The notes under the pieces are model-generated. The model was not told the origin of the DNA. It worked only from the letters and a program-made list of their open reading frames with translations, and ran no database searches. A DNA stretch of 64,000 bases from Arcicella gelida (GTDB lineage Bacteria > Bacteroidota > Bacteroidia > Cytophagales > Spirosomataceae), in contig NZ_JAYGIL010000029.1 of the NCBI RefSeq assembly GCF_034931025.1, positions 1 through 64,000 on the forward strand. Direction: 5' to 3'. Position numbers and translations under genes: made by a program. Positions 52,237-60,364 of this stretch are shown one piece after another (position 1 is the stretch's first letter; every line of letters starts with the position of its first letter).

Positions 52237-52332
52237 TTAGTGAGTTAGTGAATGAGTGATTTAGTGATTGATGTTTTTGAAGCATTGTTTTTTAAAATAA
52301 TCACTAATTCACTCAATCGCTCAATCACTCAA
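52237..52332. repeat. Short-unit inverted repeat after the porin gene
   Basis: Units like TTAGTGA and GAGTGAT repeat at 52237-52271, and their complements TCACTAA, TCACTCAA at 52300-52332, giving a long imperfect hairpin around a 28-base spacer. It probably marks the end of the porin transcript; similar low-complexity words recur near 26080 and 45200. Confidence 0.5.
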
Positions 52333-52344
52333 TAATACAATATA

Positions 52345-52378
52345 GCTTCTTGTTTCGATGGGGGTCGAAACGAGAAGT
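52345..52378 (+). promoter_or_regulatory. TGGGGG-hexaloop hairpin upstream of nrtA
   Basis: Arms GCTTCTTGTTTCGA (52345-52358) and TCGAAACGAGAAGT (52365-52378) form a 14-pair stem (two G-T pairs) closing the loop TGGGGG (52359-52364). It lies 27 bases before the nrtA ATG. Confidence 0.75.
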
Positions 52379-52405
52379 ATTCTTAAATAAAAAAAAACAA
52401 AAAAC

Positions 52406-53614
52406 ATGAAAACTCTGTTAAAAAACTCAATTGCTGTAATCTGTTTGATGGTACTTTCCATTGCAGTTTCGGCTTCACGAATGAATCCACCAGCGAGAAA
52501 AATTAAATTAGGATTTATTCCACTTACAGACTGTGCTCCTCTTGTTGCAGCCAAAGAATTAGGTCTTTTTGCAAAATATGGTGTTGATGTAGAACTTTCA
52601 AAAGAAGCCTCTTGGGCAAATATTCGTGATAAAGTATTGAATGGCGAATTGGACGGAGCACACTGTTTATTTTCGATGCCACTTTCAGTTTATACTGGTG
52701 TTGGTGGAAAAGCTGGCTCAGAAATGAAAATAGCAATGGTTTTGAATAACAATGGTCAAGCCATTACACTTTCAAAAGATTTCTGTGGTTTGGTTGGTTA
52801 TAAAGAAATGAACAAAGTAGCGGCAGCCATCAAAGATGTTAAAACTCGAAAAGAAGTAACATTTGCGATGACTTTCCCTGGCGGAACGCATGACATTTGG
52901 TTGAGAAACTGGTTAGCAGCCGCAGGTGTAAACCAAAAATCAGTAGGTATTATTACCATTCCACCGCCACAAATGGTTGCGAATATGCGTGTTGATAACA
53001 TGGAAGGTTTCAGCGTAGGCGAACCTTGGAACGGCGTAGCAGCAGCCCAAAATGTTGGTTTCACCCACATTGCTTCACAAGATATTTGGCAACATCACCC
53101 AGAAAAAGCTTTGGTAGTAAATTCAAAATTTGCTGCGGAAGAAAAAGAAGATTTGAAAAAAGTAATGAAAGCCATTATCGAAGCTTGCAAATGGTTGGAT
53201 AATATGGGAAATCGTAAAAAAGCTGCTGGCTGGTTAACGAAACCATATTATGTAAATGCTCCATTACAAGTAATTGAGGCTCGTTTGTTAGGCTCAAGTG
53301 ATTTAGGTTGTGATTTAGGCGTTCAGAAATATAAAGGAGATTACATGACTTTCTATAACAATGGTGTGGTAAGTACTCCTCGTAAATCTCACGCTATGTG
53401 GTTTTTGGCACAATATGTTCGCTTTGGATATTTAAAAGCTGAGCCAAGTTATAAAGCCATTGCTGAAAAATTGATTCTTGATGATTTGTTTGCAGAAGTA
53501 GCGAAAGAAATGAGCGTTCCAGTTCAAGCTGACATGAAGCCTTTCAAAACTACTTATGATGTTGTTTTCGACCCAGCTAATATTGACGATTACTTAAAAG
53601 CAACAAAAAAATAA
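52406..53614 (+). CDS. nrtA: Nitrate ABC transporter substrate-binding protein, NrtA/CmpA-like
   Basis: 402 residues with a signal peptide (about 1-24, AVSASRM; no lipobox Cys). The periplasmic two-lobe fold is recognised from KLGFIPLTDCAPLVAAKELGL near 34, FPGGTHDIWLRNWLAAAG near 155, PPPQMVANMR near 190 and VGEPWNGVAAAQNVG near 205, all typical of NrtA/CmpA nitrate or bicarbonate binders. Context with NrtB/NrtD and nitrate reductase supports nitrate. Length is somewhat shorter than cyanobacterial NrtA. Confidence 0.88.
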   Translation: MKTLLKNSIAVICLMVLSIAVSASRMNPPARKIKLGFIPLTDCAPLVAAKELGLFAKYGVDVELSKEASWANIRDKVLNGELDGAHCLFSMPLSVYTGVGGKAGSEMKIAMVLNNNGQAITLSKDFCGLVGYKEMNKVAAAIKDVKTRKEVTFAMTFPGGTHDIWLRNWLAAAGVNQKSVGIITIPPPQMVANMRVDNMEGFSVGEPWNGVAAAQNVGFTHIASQDIWQHHPEKALVVNSKFAAEEKEDLKKVMKAIIEACKWLDNMGNRKKAAGWLTKPYYVNAPLQVIEARLLGSSDLGCDLGVQKYKGDYMTFYNNGVVSTPRKSHAMWFLAQYVRFGYLKAEPSYKAIAEKLILDDLFAEVAKEMSVPVQADMKPFKTTYDVVFDPANIDDYLKATKK

Positions 53615-53627
53615 AGTTTGTCAGCGA

Positions 53628-53661
53628 TTATCGGTTAATATTTTTAGTGTTAACCGATAAT
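53628..53661. repeat. Perfect intercistronic hairpin between nrtA and nrtB
   Basis: Arms ATTATCGGTTAA and TTAACCGATAAT around an 11-base loop in the nrtA-nrtB gap. The loop (TATTTTTAGTG) is unlike TGGGGG. It probably protects the nrtA message, giving excess binding protein over permease. Confidence 0.6.
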
Positions 53662-53681
53662 TGATAACAAGCACCAAGATT

Positions 53682-54470
53682 ATGAAATCAGTTTCAATTA
53701 AAGATATAGCCATCAACTTTATATATTTTGTGGCAAGCATGATAATTCTGCTAGGTATCTGGCATCTAATTTCAGTCATCACAAAAGCCGAAATTCCTAA
53801 TCCAGCGTCAACTTGGATTGTCTTTAAAGAACTTATTGCAGATCCATTTTATGATTATGGACCAAACGATAAAGGAATCGGAATTCAGTTATTCAGTTCA
53901 TTAGGAAGAGTATCAACAGGTTTTGCTTTAGGAAGTTTAATTGCCATTCCGATGGGATTGTTAATGGGTTCAACAAAGATTGGGATGAAATTATTAAACC
54001 CAATTGTACAAATCCTTCGTCCAGTATCGCCTTTGGCTTGGTTTCCTTTAGGGTTATTAGCATTCAAAGCTTCTGACGGAGCAACGATTTTTATCATCGC
54101 TATTACGTCTTTATGGCCAACAGTGATTAATACAGCTTTTGGAGTATCAAGTATTCCAGATGATCATAAAAATGTTGGAAAAGCATTCGGCTTTTCGAAG
54201 TGGAAGTACTTAACGAGAATTATGTTGCCTTTTGCCATTCCACACATCATTACTGGTTTACGTTTATCAATCGGTATTGCTTGGGTAGTAATTGTAGCTG
54301 GCGAAATGCTTTCTGGAGGCGTTGGAATTGGCTTCTTTGTTTGGGATAGTTGGAATGGTCTTTCTTTGGAAAGAATTTTGGTCGCAATTCTTATTATCGG
54401 AACAGTTGGTTTATTGTTCGATAAAGCATTCAACGGATTACAAAATGCTTTTTCTTGGGATAAAAAATAA
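53682..54470 (+). CDS. nrtB: Nitrate ABC transporter permease NrtB
   Basis: 262 residues from the ATG at 53682 (a TTG 21 bases earlier is less likely). Six predicted membrane segments. The BPD_transp_1 domain holds an EAA-type loop near KNVGKAFGFSKWKYLTRIMLPFAIP (only its end, FAIPHIITGLRLSIGIAW, is quoted in full), and LRPVSPLAWFPLGLLAFK near 115. It forms the membrane channel with the ATPase NrtD. It lies between nrtA and nrtD on the same strand. Confidence 0.88.
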   Translation: MKSVSIKDIAINFIYFVASMIILLGIWHLISVITKAEIPNPASTWIVFKELIADPFYDYGPNDKGIGIQLFSSLGRVSTGFALGSLIAIPMGLLMGSTKIGMKLLNPIVQILRPVSPLAWFPLGLLAFKASDGATIFIIAITSLWPTVINTAFGVSSIPDDHKNVGKAFGFSKWKYLTRIMLPFAIPHIITGLRLSIGIAWVVIVAGEMLSGGVGIGFFVWDSWNGLSLERILVAILIIGTVGLLFDKAFNGLQNAFSWDKK

Positions 54471-54523
54471 GCCAAGAAATCACATTTTGAATATTCATTC
54501 AAACGTCAAAATCCTTATTTCCT

Positions 54524-55381
54524 ATGACTAACATCGTAAATACAAGTCAATTAGCTGATTCTGCTAACGACTTCCATAAAATAAATAACCGTGAAACTGC
54601 CATCGATATTAAAGACGTTACGGTAGCATTCAAAGGTTCAAAAGGTACTTTTACTGCGGTAAAAGACATTAGTTTAGAAGTAAAAAAAGGTGAAATCGTA
54701 GCATTGATTGGTCACTCAGGTTGTGGAAAATCAACATTGATGAATACCATTTCAGGAATGGTAACGCCATCATCTGGTGAAGTAATTGCTAACGGGAATA
54801 TCGTAAAAGGCCCAGGCCCAGACAGAGGAATCGTTTTCCAAAACTACTCTTTATTGCCTTGGATGTCGGTTTATAAAAATATCTATGAAGCAGTTGATTC
54901 TGTTTTCAAAGATAAAAATTCTAAAGAGAAAAACGAGATTGTTGATCACTATATCCAAATGGTGAATTTAACACCACACAAGGATAAGTTGCCAGGTCAA
55001 TTATCGGGAGGAATGAAACAGCGTGTAGCGATTGCTCGTGCTTTTGCCATCAATCCAAGTATTCTTTTGTTAGATGAACCTTTCGGAGCCTTAGATGCCC
55101 TTACGAAAGGTTCAATGCACATTGAATTATTGAAACTTTGGAATTTAGATAATCGTAACAAAACAATTGTAATGGTTACGCATGATATTGAAGAAGCTAT
55201 TTTCTTGGCAGATAAAGTTGTTGTAATGAACAACGGGCCTGCTGCTACCATCAAGAAAATTGTTGACATCAATTTACCAAGACCAAGAAACAAAAAAGAT
55301 ATTACTCATGACCCTGAGTATATCAGAATTCATGACGAATTATTGAGCTTGTTGTTTGATAAGTTCTCTATTGAAGACTAA
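54524..55381 (+). CDS. nrtD: Nitrate ABC transporter ATP-binding protein
   Basis: 285 residues. Walker A GHSGCGKST at 63-71, the Q loop in IVFQNYSLLPWMSVYKNI, signature LSGGMKQRVAIARA near 163, Walker B ILLLDEPFGALDALT near 183 and H-loop VTHDIEEAIFLAD near 215. This is the NrtD type (no fused NrtA-like regulatory domain as in cyanobacterial NrtC, which is absent here). It powers NrtB, and a terminator lies just past its stop. Confidence 0.9.
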   Translation: MTNIVNTSQLADSANDFHKINNRETAIDIKDVTVAFKGSKGTFTAVKDISLEVKKGEIVALIGHSGCGKSTLMNTISGMVTPSSGEVIANGNIVKGPGPDRGIVFQNYSLLPWMSVYKNIYEAVDSVFKDKNSKEKNEIVDHYIQMVNLTPHKDKLPGQLSGGMKQRVAIARAFAINPSILLLDEPFGALDALTKGSMHIELLKLWNLDNRNKTIVMVTHDIEEAIFLADKVVVMNNGPAATIKKIVDINLPRPRNKKDITHDPEYIRIHDELLSLLFDKFSIED

Positions 55382-55857
55382 ATAAAAAATCCCGAAGTTT
55401 AACACTTCGGGGTTTGTCCCTAAACCTTGGCGGAGGCATCTAGGTAATGAGATTTTGGAATGGTTAAGTGTTAATACAACGAGGGTATTGAGTAACTAAA
55501 AAAAATCCAAAACTACCTTTTCAAAGGCGTTTTTTTTGTCCTTTTTTAATAGTATTGGACAAATCTAATTAAGAACAAACACTATTGCAAATAAATAAAT
55601 CAGAAAAAATATAAGATTTTTTACTAAATGCAATTTATAGATGATTAAGTAAGAAAAAATGTGTAAAGTGCAGAAACAAAGTTTTTCAGACAAATATTAT
55701 TTATAAAAAATATAAATATAATAATCAAAAGTATAACCATATTAATAATTTTTAATTTAAAACCCTTGATTTTAAATAGTTAGGATGTCCTGATTTGGGG
55801 TTTTCAAAAAGATAAAAAATTTGGAGTTGATGTCAATTTTATAAATCGTCAAAAGAA
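55382..55857. other. Gap between nrtD and nitrate reductase: terminator plus possible structured RNA
   Basis: 476 bases. A terminator-like hairpin (arms CCCGAAGT at 55391 and ACTTCGGG at 55403, TTTG following) ends nrtD. Then nested pairs can form: TTTTGGA (55453-55459) with TCCAAAA (55506-55512), GTTA/TAAC, and AATAC/GTATT. A small CCTTT/AAAGG hairpin with eight Ts follows (55517-55538). The remaining 320 bases are AT-rich leader for the reductase gene. No gene or TGGGGG hairpin is seen. Confidence 0.45.
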
Positions 55858-58800
55858 ATGAGCAGTAAATCAAATCTTAAAAAGTATAAATCTACCTGCT
55901 CGTATTGTGGGGTTGGTTGTGGTGTGGAAGTAACAGATTTAGGCAATGGTAGGCTGCATCTTGAAGGAGATAAAGATCACCCTTCAAGTAAAGGAATGTT
56001 GTGTTCAAAGGGAATGAATCTGCATTATACAGTAATGGATCAATCAGATAGATTGCTGTATCCAGAAATGAGATTCAACCGAAATATGCCATTACAACGA
56101 GTATCGTGGGATACTGCCCTCGACCGTACTGCTGCCATTTTCAAAACATTTATCCAAAAATATGGTCCCGACTCAGTCGGTTTTTATGTTTCTGGGCAAT
56201 GTCTTACAGAAGAATACTACGTAATCAATAAGCTCATCAAAGGTTTTATTGGTTCTAATAATATTGATACCAACTCTCGTCTTTGTATGTCGTCGGCGGT
56301 GGTTGGTTATAAACTTACTTTAGGTGAAGATTCCGTTCCAGTTTGTTATGATGATATTGAACTAGCAGATTGTTTTTTTGTAACAGGTGCTAATCCAGCG
56401 TGGTGTCATCCTATTATCTGGCGAAGAGTAGAAGCACATAAACAAGCGAATCCGAATGTAAAAATTATTGTGGTTGACCCAAGACGTACGCAAACGGCTA
56501 GTCAGGCAGATTTACATTTACAAATTCATCCCGGAACAGATATTACTTTGACCAATGCCATTGGTAGAGTATTAATCGAAAAAAAATGGATTGATCAAGA
56601 TTTTATTACCAACAACACTGAAGGTTTTGAGGCATATCAAACACAAGTAATGCAAAAATCGCTTGTAGAAGCGGCAGAAATTTGTGGAATTACTCCAGAA
56701 GAAATAACCTTAGCAGCACAATATATTCACGAGTCAAAAGGATTTTTATCAATGTGGACAATGGGCTTGAACCAGTCTGTTATCGGTGTGAATAAAAATC
56801 TTTCTTTAATTGATTTACATTTAATTACGGGTAAAATTGGTCGTGAGGGAAATGGACCTTTCTCACTGACAGGTCAGCCTAATGCAATGGGCGGTCGTGA
56901 AGTAGGCGGTTTGGCGAATATGTTGCCAGCCCACAGAGATTTATTGAACCTAGCTCATCGTGATGAAGTACAAACTTTTTGGGGAGGAACAAAAATTTCG
57001 GATAAACCGGGTTTCTCTGCCACAGAAATGTTTGAAGCTTTGGCAGATGGTCGCATGAAAGCGATTTGGGTAGTTTGTACAAACCCTTTAGTAAGTATGC
57101 CAGATGTTACTCTGGTAGAAAAAGCCTTAGAAAAAGCCAAATTCGTAGTTGTTCAAGATATTTCAAATCGTTCAGATACTATCAAATATGCTGATGTTGT
57201 ACTTCCTGCTGCTGCATGGCTAGAAAAAGAAGGGACAATGACTAATTCTGAAAGAAGAATTACGCATTTACCTAAAGTGCTAGACGCACCAGGCGAAGCA
57301 AAATCAGACACTGAAATTATTAACCTTTTCGCTAATAAAATGGGCTTTGGCGAAGCCTTTGATTACACTTCTCTTTCTGAGGTTTACGACGAACATTGTC
57401 GTTCAACTAAAGGAACAAATATTGATATTTCAGGGCTTAATTATGAGGTTTTAAAAGAGAATAGAAGCATTCAATGGCCATATCCTGCCAATGCTGAATC
57501 TGTTGAAAAATCTTTTAAGGAGTCAGGAACAAGACGCTTGTTTACAGACGGCAAGTTCTACACCTTAAATCAAAAAGCAAAAATTCATGCAGTGCCAGAC
57601 GAAAACCACTCTGAAAGCCTGAATGAAGATTTTCCTTTAGTAATGACTACTGGTCGTATCCGTGACCAATGGCATACTATGACTAAAACAGGGAAAGTTA
57701 ATAAGCTCAATCAACACATTGCTCAACCTTATCTGGAAATTCATCCAGAAGATGCCCAAGAAAGGCAAATTTCTGATAATCAAATAGTTGAAATTGTCGG
57801 TCGTCGTGGAAAAGCACAAGTAAAAGCCAAAGTTACAACGGATGTTAAAAAAGGCGTTTGCTTTATGCCAATGCACTTCGGTAGAATTTTAGGAAGCGAT
57901 TTTGGTAGAACAAACAATTTAACCAATAGTTTGTACGATCCACGTTCAAAAGAACCAGATTTTAAATTCACGGCTGTAGAAGTAAGAGCTTACGTAAAAC
58001 CACAGGAAAAAATTATCATTATCGGTGCGGGTTCTGCGGGTTTGGGCTTTATTAAATCTTATCGTGAGCTTAATCAAACAGATGAAATTCACGTTTTTTC
58101 AAAAGAAATCTATCCTTTTTACAACAGAGTAATGTTGCCAGATTATATTTCTGGTGCTCAAGATTGGTCGCAATTAGTAAAATTGCGTGAAGACCAATTT
58201 ATAGAATCGAATATTATTGTTCATAAAGGCATCGAAGTCGTAAATATCGACCGTAAAAATAAAACCATTGTAGATTCAGAAGGAAATGAACATACTTATG
58301 ATAGATTGATTTTAGGAATGGGTTCAAGAGCATTTATGCCACCATCTATTCCAAAAATTCCGGGAATTTTCAATATGCGTTCACGTATTGATGCCGATAG
58401 TTTAATGCCATTTTTAAAACAAGATAATCCACACGCTTTAATTGTTGGTGGAGGTTTGTTAGGGCTTGAATTAGCTGCTTCTTTGCGAGAAATTAATGTA
58501 AAAGTAACGATTGTTCAACGCATTAGCCGTTTTATGGATAGACAATTAGACCCATTAGGTTCTGAATTGTTGACTGAAGAAATCCTAAACTTAGGCATTG
58601 ATGTTTATTTCAATGATGAAGTATCAGCTTTTTATGGTACAGATAACTTTGAAGGCGTTCGCTTAAAATCTGGTAGGAAAATTGATGCACAAGTAGCCGT
58701 TTTTGCTATTGGTACTTCACCAAATGTTGAAATTGCTCGTGCAGCAGGCATTGAAGTAAATCGTGGAGTTGTGGTGAATGATTATCTACAAACATCTGAC

Positions 58801-59400
58801 GAAAGTATTTTTGCCGCAGGAGAAATAGCTCAATGGCGTGGACAAATGTGGGGAATTACAGCTGCTGCTGAACAGCAAGCAGATATAATTGCAAAATACA
58901 TTGCAGGCGATTTTGCTAGTTATTATAAAGGCTCGCTTTCGATGAATATCATGAAGATTCAAGGAGTACAATTATGTTCTTTGGGAATGATTGATACGCC
59001 TAAATCACCTGATTATGAGGAGATTATTTTCATTGATAAAGCAAAACGCTATTATAAAAAATGTATAATTCATAACGATAAATTAGTTGGAGCGATTTTG
59101 ATTGGCGATAAATCTGAATTCTTAGAGTTTAAAGATTTAATTGCCAATGGTATAGAATTATCCGACAAACGTTTAGAATTATTAAGAAGTGGCAAAAAAG
59201 CTGACCCAGTAATGGGAAAATTGGTTTGTTCTTGTAATAATGTAGGCGAAGGAAATTTGAAAAGTACTATTGCCAGTGGTTGTAAAGATTTCACAGCATT
59301 GTGTTCACAGACGGGAGCTGGAATGGGTTGCGGAAGTTGCCGACCAGAAGTAAGAGCTATTTTAGAGAATGCTTTAAAAGAGGCTTTGGTAGAAGCTTAA
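55858..59400 (+). CDS. Assimilatory nitrate reductase fused to a NirB-like flavoprotein
   Basis: 1180 residues. The first about 700 are a molybdopterin oxidoreductase of the Nas/NarB type: N-terminal 4Fe-4S motif CSYCGVGCGVEV with CSKG near 48, the molybdenum Cys in SRLCMSSAVVGYK near 143, then the MGD-binding and C-terminal dinucleotide domains (TTGRIRDQWHTMTKTG near 597). From about residue 717 an FAD/NAD(P)-binding domain begins (IIIIGAGSAGLGF), closest in layout to the N-terminal part of NirB. It ends in a BFD-type 2Fe-2S domain (CSCNNVGEG, CSQTGAGMGCGSC near 1122-1160). The fusion would let one polypeptide take electrons from NAD(P)H to nitrate. Nitrite then goes to NirBD. Confidence 0.88.
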   Translation: MSSKSNLKKYKSTCSYCGVGCGVEVTDLGNGRLHLEGDKDHPSSKGMLCSKGMNLHYTVMDQSDRLLYPEMRFNRNMPLQRVSWDTALDRTAAIFKTFIQKYGPDSVGFYVSGQCLTEEYYVINKLIKGFIGSNNIDTNSRLCMSSAVVGYKLTLGEDSVPVCYDDIELADCFFVTGANPAWCHPIIWRRVEAHKQANPNVKIIVVDPRRTQTASQADLHLQIHPGTDITLTNAIGRVLIEKKWIDQDFITNNTEGFEAYQTQVMQKSLVEAAEICGITPEEITLAAQYIHESKGFLSMWTMGLNQSVIGVNKNLSLIDLHLITGKIGREGNGPFSLTGQPNAMGGREVGGLANMLPAHRDLLNLAHRDEVQTFWGGTKISDKPGFSATEMFEALADGRMKAIWVVCTNPLVSMPDVTLVEKALEKAKFVVVQDISNRSDTIKYADVVLPAAAWLEKEGTMTNSERRITHLPKVLDAPGEAKSDTEIINLFANKMGFGEAFDYTSLSEVYDEHCRSTKGTNIDISGLNYEVLKENRSIQWPYPANAESVEKSFKESGTRRLFTDGKFYTLNQKAKIHAVPDENHSESLNEDFPLVMTTGRIRDQWHTMTKTGKVNKLNQHIAQPYLEIHPEDAQERQISDNQIVEIVGRRGKAQVKAKVTTDVKKGVCFMPMHFGRILGSDFGRTNNLTNSLYDPRSKEPDFKFTAVEVRAYVKPQEKIIIIGAGSAGLGFIKSYRELNQTDEIHVFSKEIYPFYNRVMLPDYISGAQDWSQLVKLREDQFIESNIIVHKGIEVVNIDRKNKTIVDSEGNEHTYDRLILGMGSRAFMPPSIPKIPGIFNMRSRIDADSLMPFLKQDNPHALIVGGGLLGLELAASLREINVKVTIVQRISRFMDRQLDPLGSELLTEEILNLGIDVYFNDEVSAFYGTDNFEGVRLKSGRKIDAQVAVFAIGTSPNVEIARAAGIEVNRGVVVNDYLQTSDESIFAAGEIAQWRGQMWGITAAAEQQADIIAKYIAGDFASYYKGSLSMNIMKIQGVQLCSLGMIDTPKSPDYEEIIFIDKAKRYYKKCIIHNDKLVGAILIGDKSEFLEFKDLIANGIELSDKRLELLRSGKKADPVMGKLVCSCNNVGEGNLKSTIASGCKDFTALCSQTGAGMGCGSCRPEVRAILENALKEALVEA

Positions 59401-59420
59401 TTTTAACTTAGACATAAAAA

Positions 59421-59451
59421 TAGGGAAGTTATCGTTAGACATACTTCCCTA
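59421..59451. terminator. Hairpin after the nitrate reductase gene
   Basis: Arms TAGGGAAGT and ACTTCCCTA with a 13-base loop between convergent genes. The T tract is weak on both strands. Confidence 0.5.
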
Positions 59452-59507
59452 AATTCATTGTACAGAGGTTAAAAAACTGTTTTGTCATAGTCGTTAATGT
59501 TTAAAGA

Positions 59508-59906
59508 TTAACGGATAGCTACAACAACATCACGGTTTGTAATAAGGTTTGTTTTGATTTCAAAAGTTTTTGATTCAACAACATTCACATTTTGGCTGAT
59601 AACTTCGATAGTATATTTTCCATCTGCTAAGCTAGAGAAATCGAAAGTTTTAGCGAATTTACCACCTTTAGTATCAACATATTCACGGTGAATTTCGTTT
59701 TTGTCAGCATCAGTAACTAATACTACAACTTTTTTGCTAGCAACATTGTCAACCCAAACATTGAAGCTTAATGAGTTATTTACTTGAGCGATTTTGCTTT
59801 TTACTAAGCTAGCAGATTCGTCAAAATTTGAAGCGAATGTATTTACGTTTGATAAGCAAACCATAGTAACTGCTACGATAAATGCTTTAACTGTGTTCTT
59901 TTTCAT
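59508..59906 (-). CDS. Small secreted beta-sandwich-like protein, paralogue 2
   Basis: 132 residues with a signal peptide (about 1-25, NTFASN). Alternating strands (LSFNVWVDNVASKKVVVLV, then FDFSSLADGKYTIEVI, and a final TFEIKT) mirror the paralogue at 36750-37148, which has the same length and the LxDGxYxxEI motif. It is opposite in strand to the surrounding nitrate genes, so probably inserted or independently controlled. Function unknown. Confidence 0.68.
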   Translation of the reverse strand: MKKNTVKAFIVAVTMVCLSNVNTFASNFDESASLVKSKIAQVNNSLSFNVWVDNVASKKVVVLVTDADKNEIHREYVDTKGGKFAKTFDFSSLADGKYTIEVISQNVNVVESKTFEIKTNLITNRDVVVAIR

Positions 59907-60364
59907 GACTTTATTATTTAATTGTTATTAATGATGAAATTTATTAAAAGGATAATTTGTATTTTTCTAAGAATTAATTTTCTGTATTAAAAGTATTTTC
60001 TATCTGGACGTCACTTAATAAAAGATGCTTTCGTTTGAAAAATGAAATTGATTTTAATTTTCAACTCAGCTGCTTAGAATTTTATCCGTGTCATTCGTTT
60101 GACGATGTAAACTTAGGAAAGGAATTTGATATGTCAATCATGAAGAAGCAATTATTTTCACTTTTTCAAGAAAGTTCCTCTAAAAAAAATCATATTTATA
60201 GGAATAATACAATTTGCAAAATCGAATTTATATAAAATATTAAAATAGTTATACAGAGATTTTACTTATAATACGTATTTGATTTTCAGTATATTAAGTA
60301 TAAATGACTATGATGTTACGCTAATTATTTATATATTTGATAAATTATTAAAATGATATTCAAC
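59907..60364. other. AT-rich gap before the rubredoxin fusion gene
   Basis: About 460 bases. A TACTTAT NarL-type heptamer match is at 60263-60269, about 95 bases upstream of the next gene, next to the self-complementary word ATACGTAT. A 66-residue frame starting with TTG at 60035 has no supporting start context and is not called. No TGGGGG hairpin is present. Confidence 0.4.

Noticed and set aside
49016..52364. TGGGGG loops as G-quadruplexes
   Set aside because: Only one G run per site and each is neatly enclosed by paired arms; a quadruplex within one molecule needs four runs.
60035..60235. 66-residue plus-strand frame beginning with TTG
   Set aside because: No ATG, promoter, signal or family features; likely a chance frame in the AT-rich gap.
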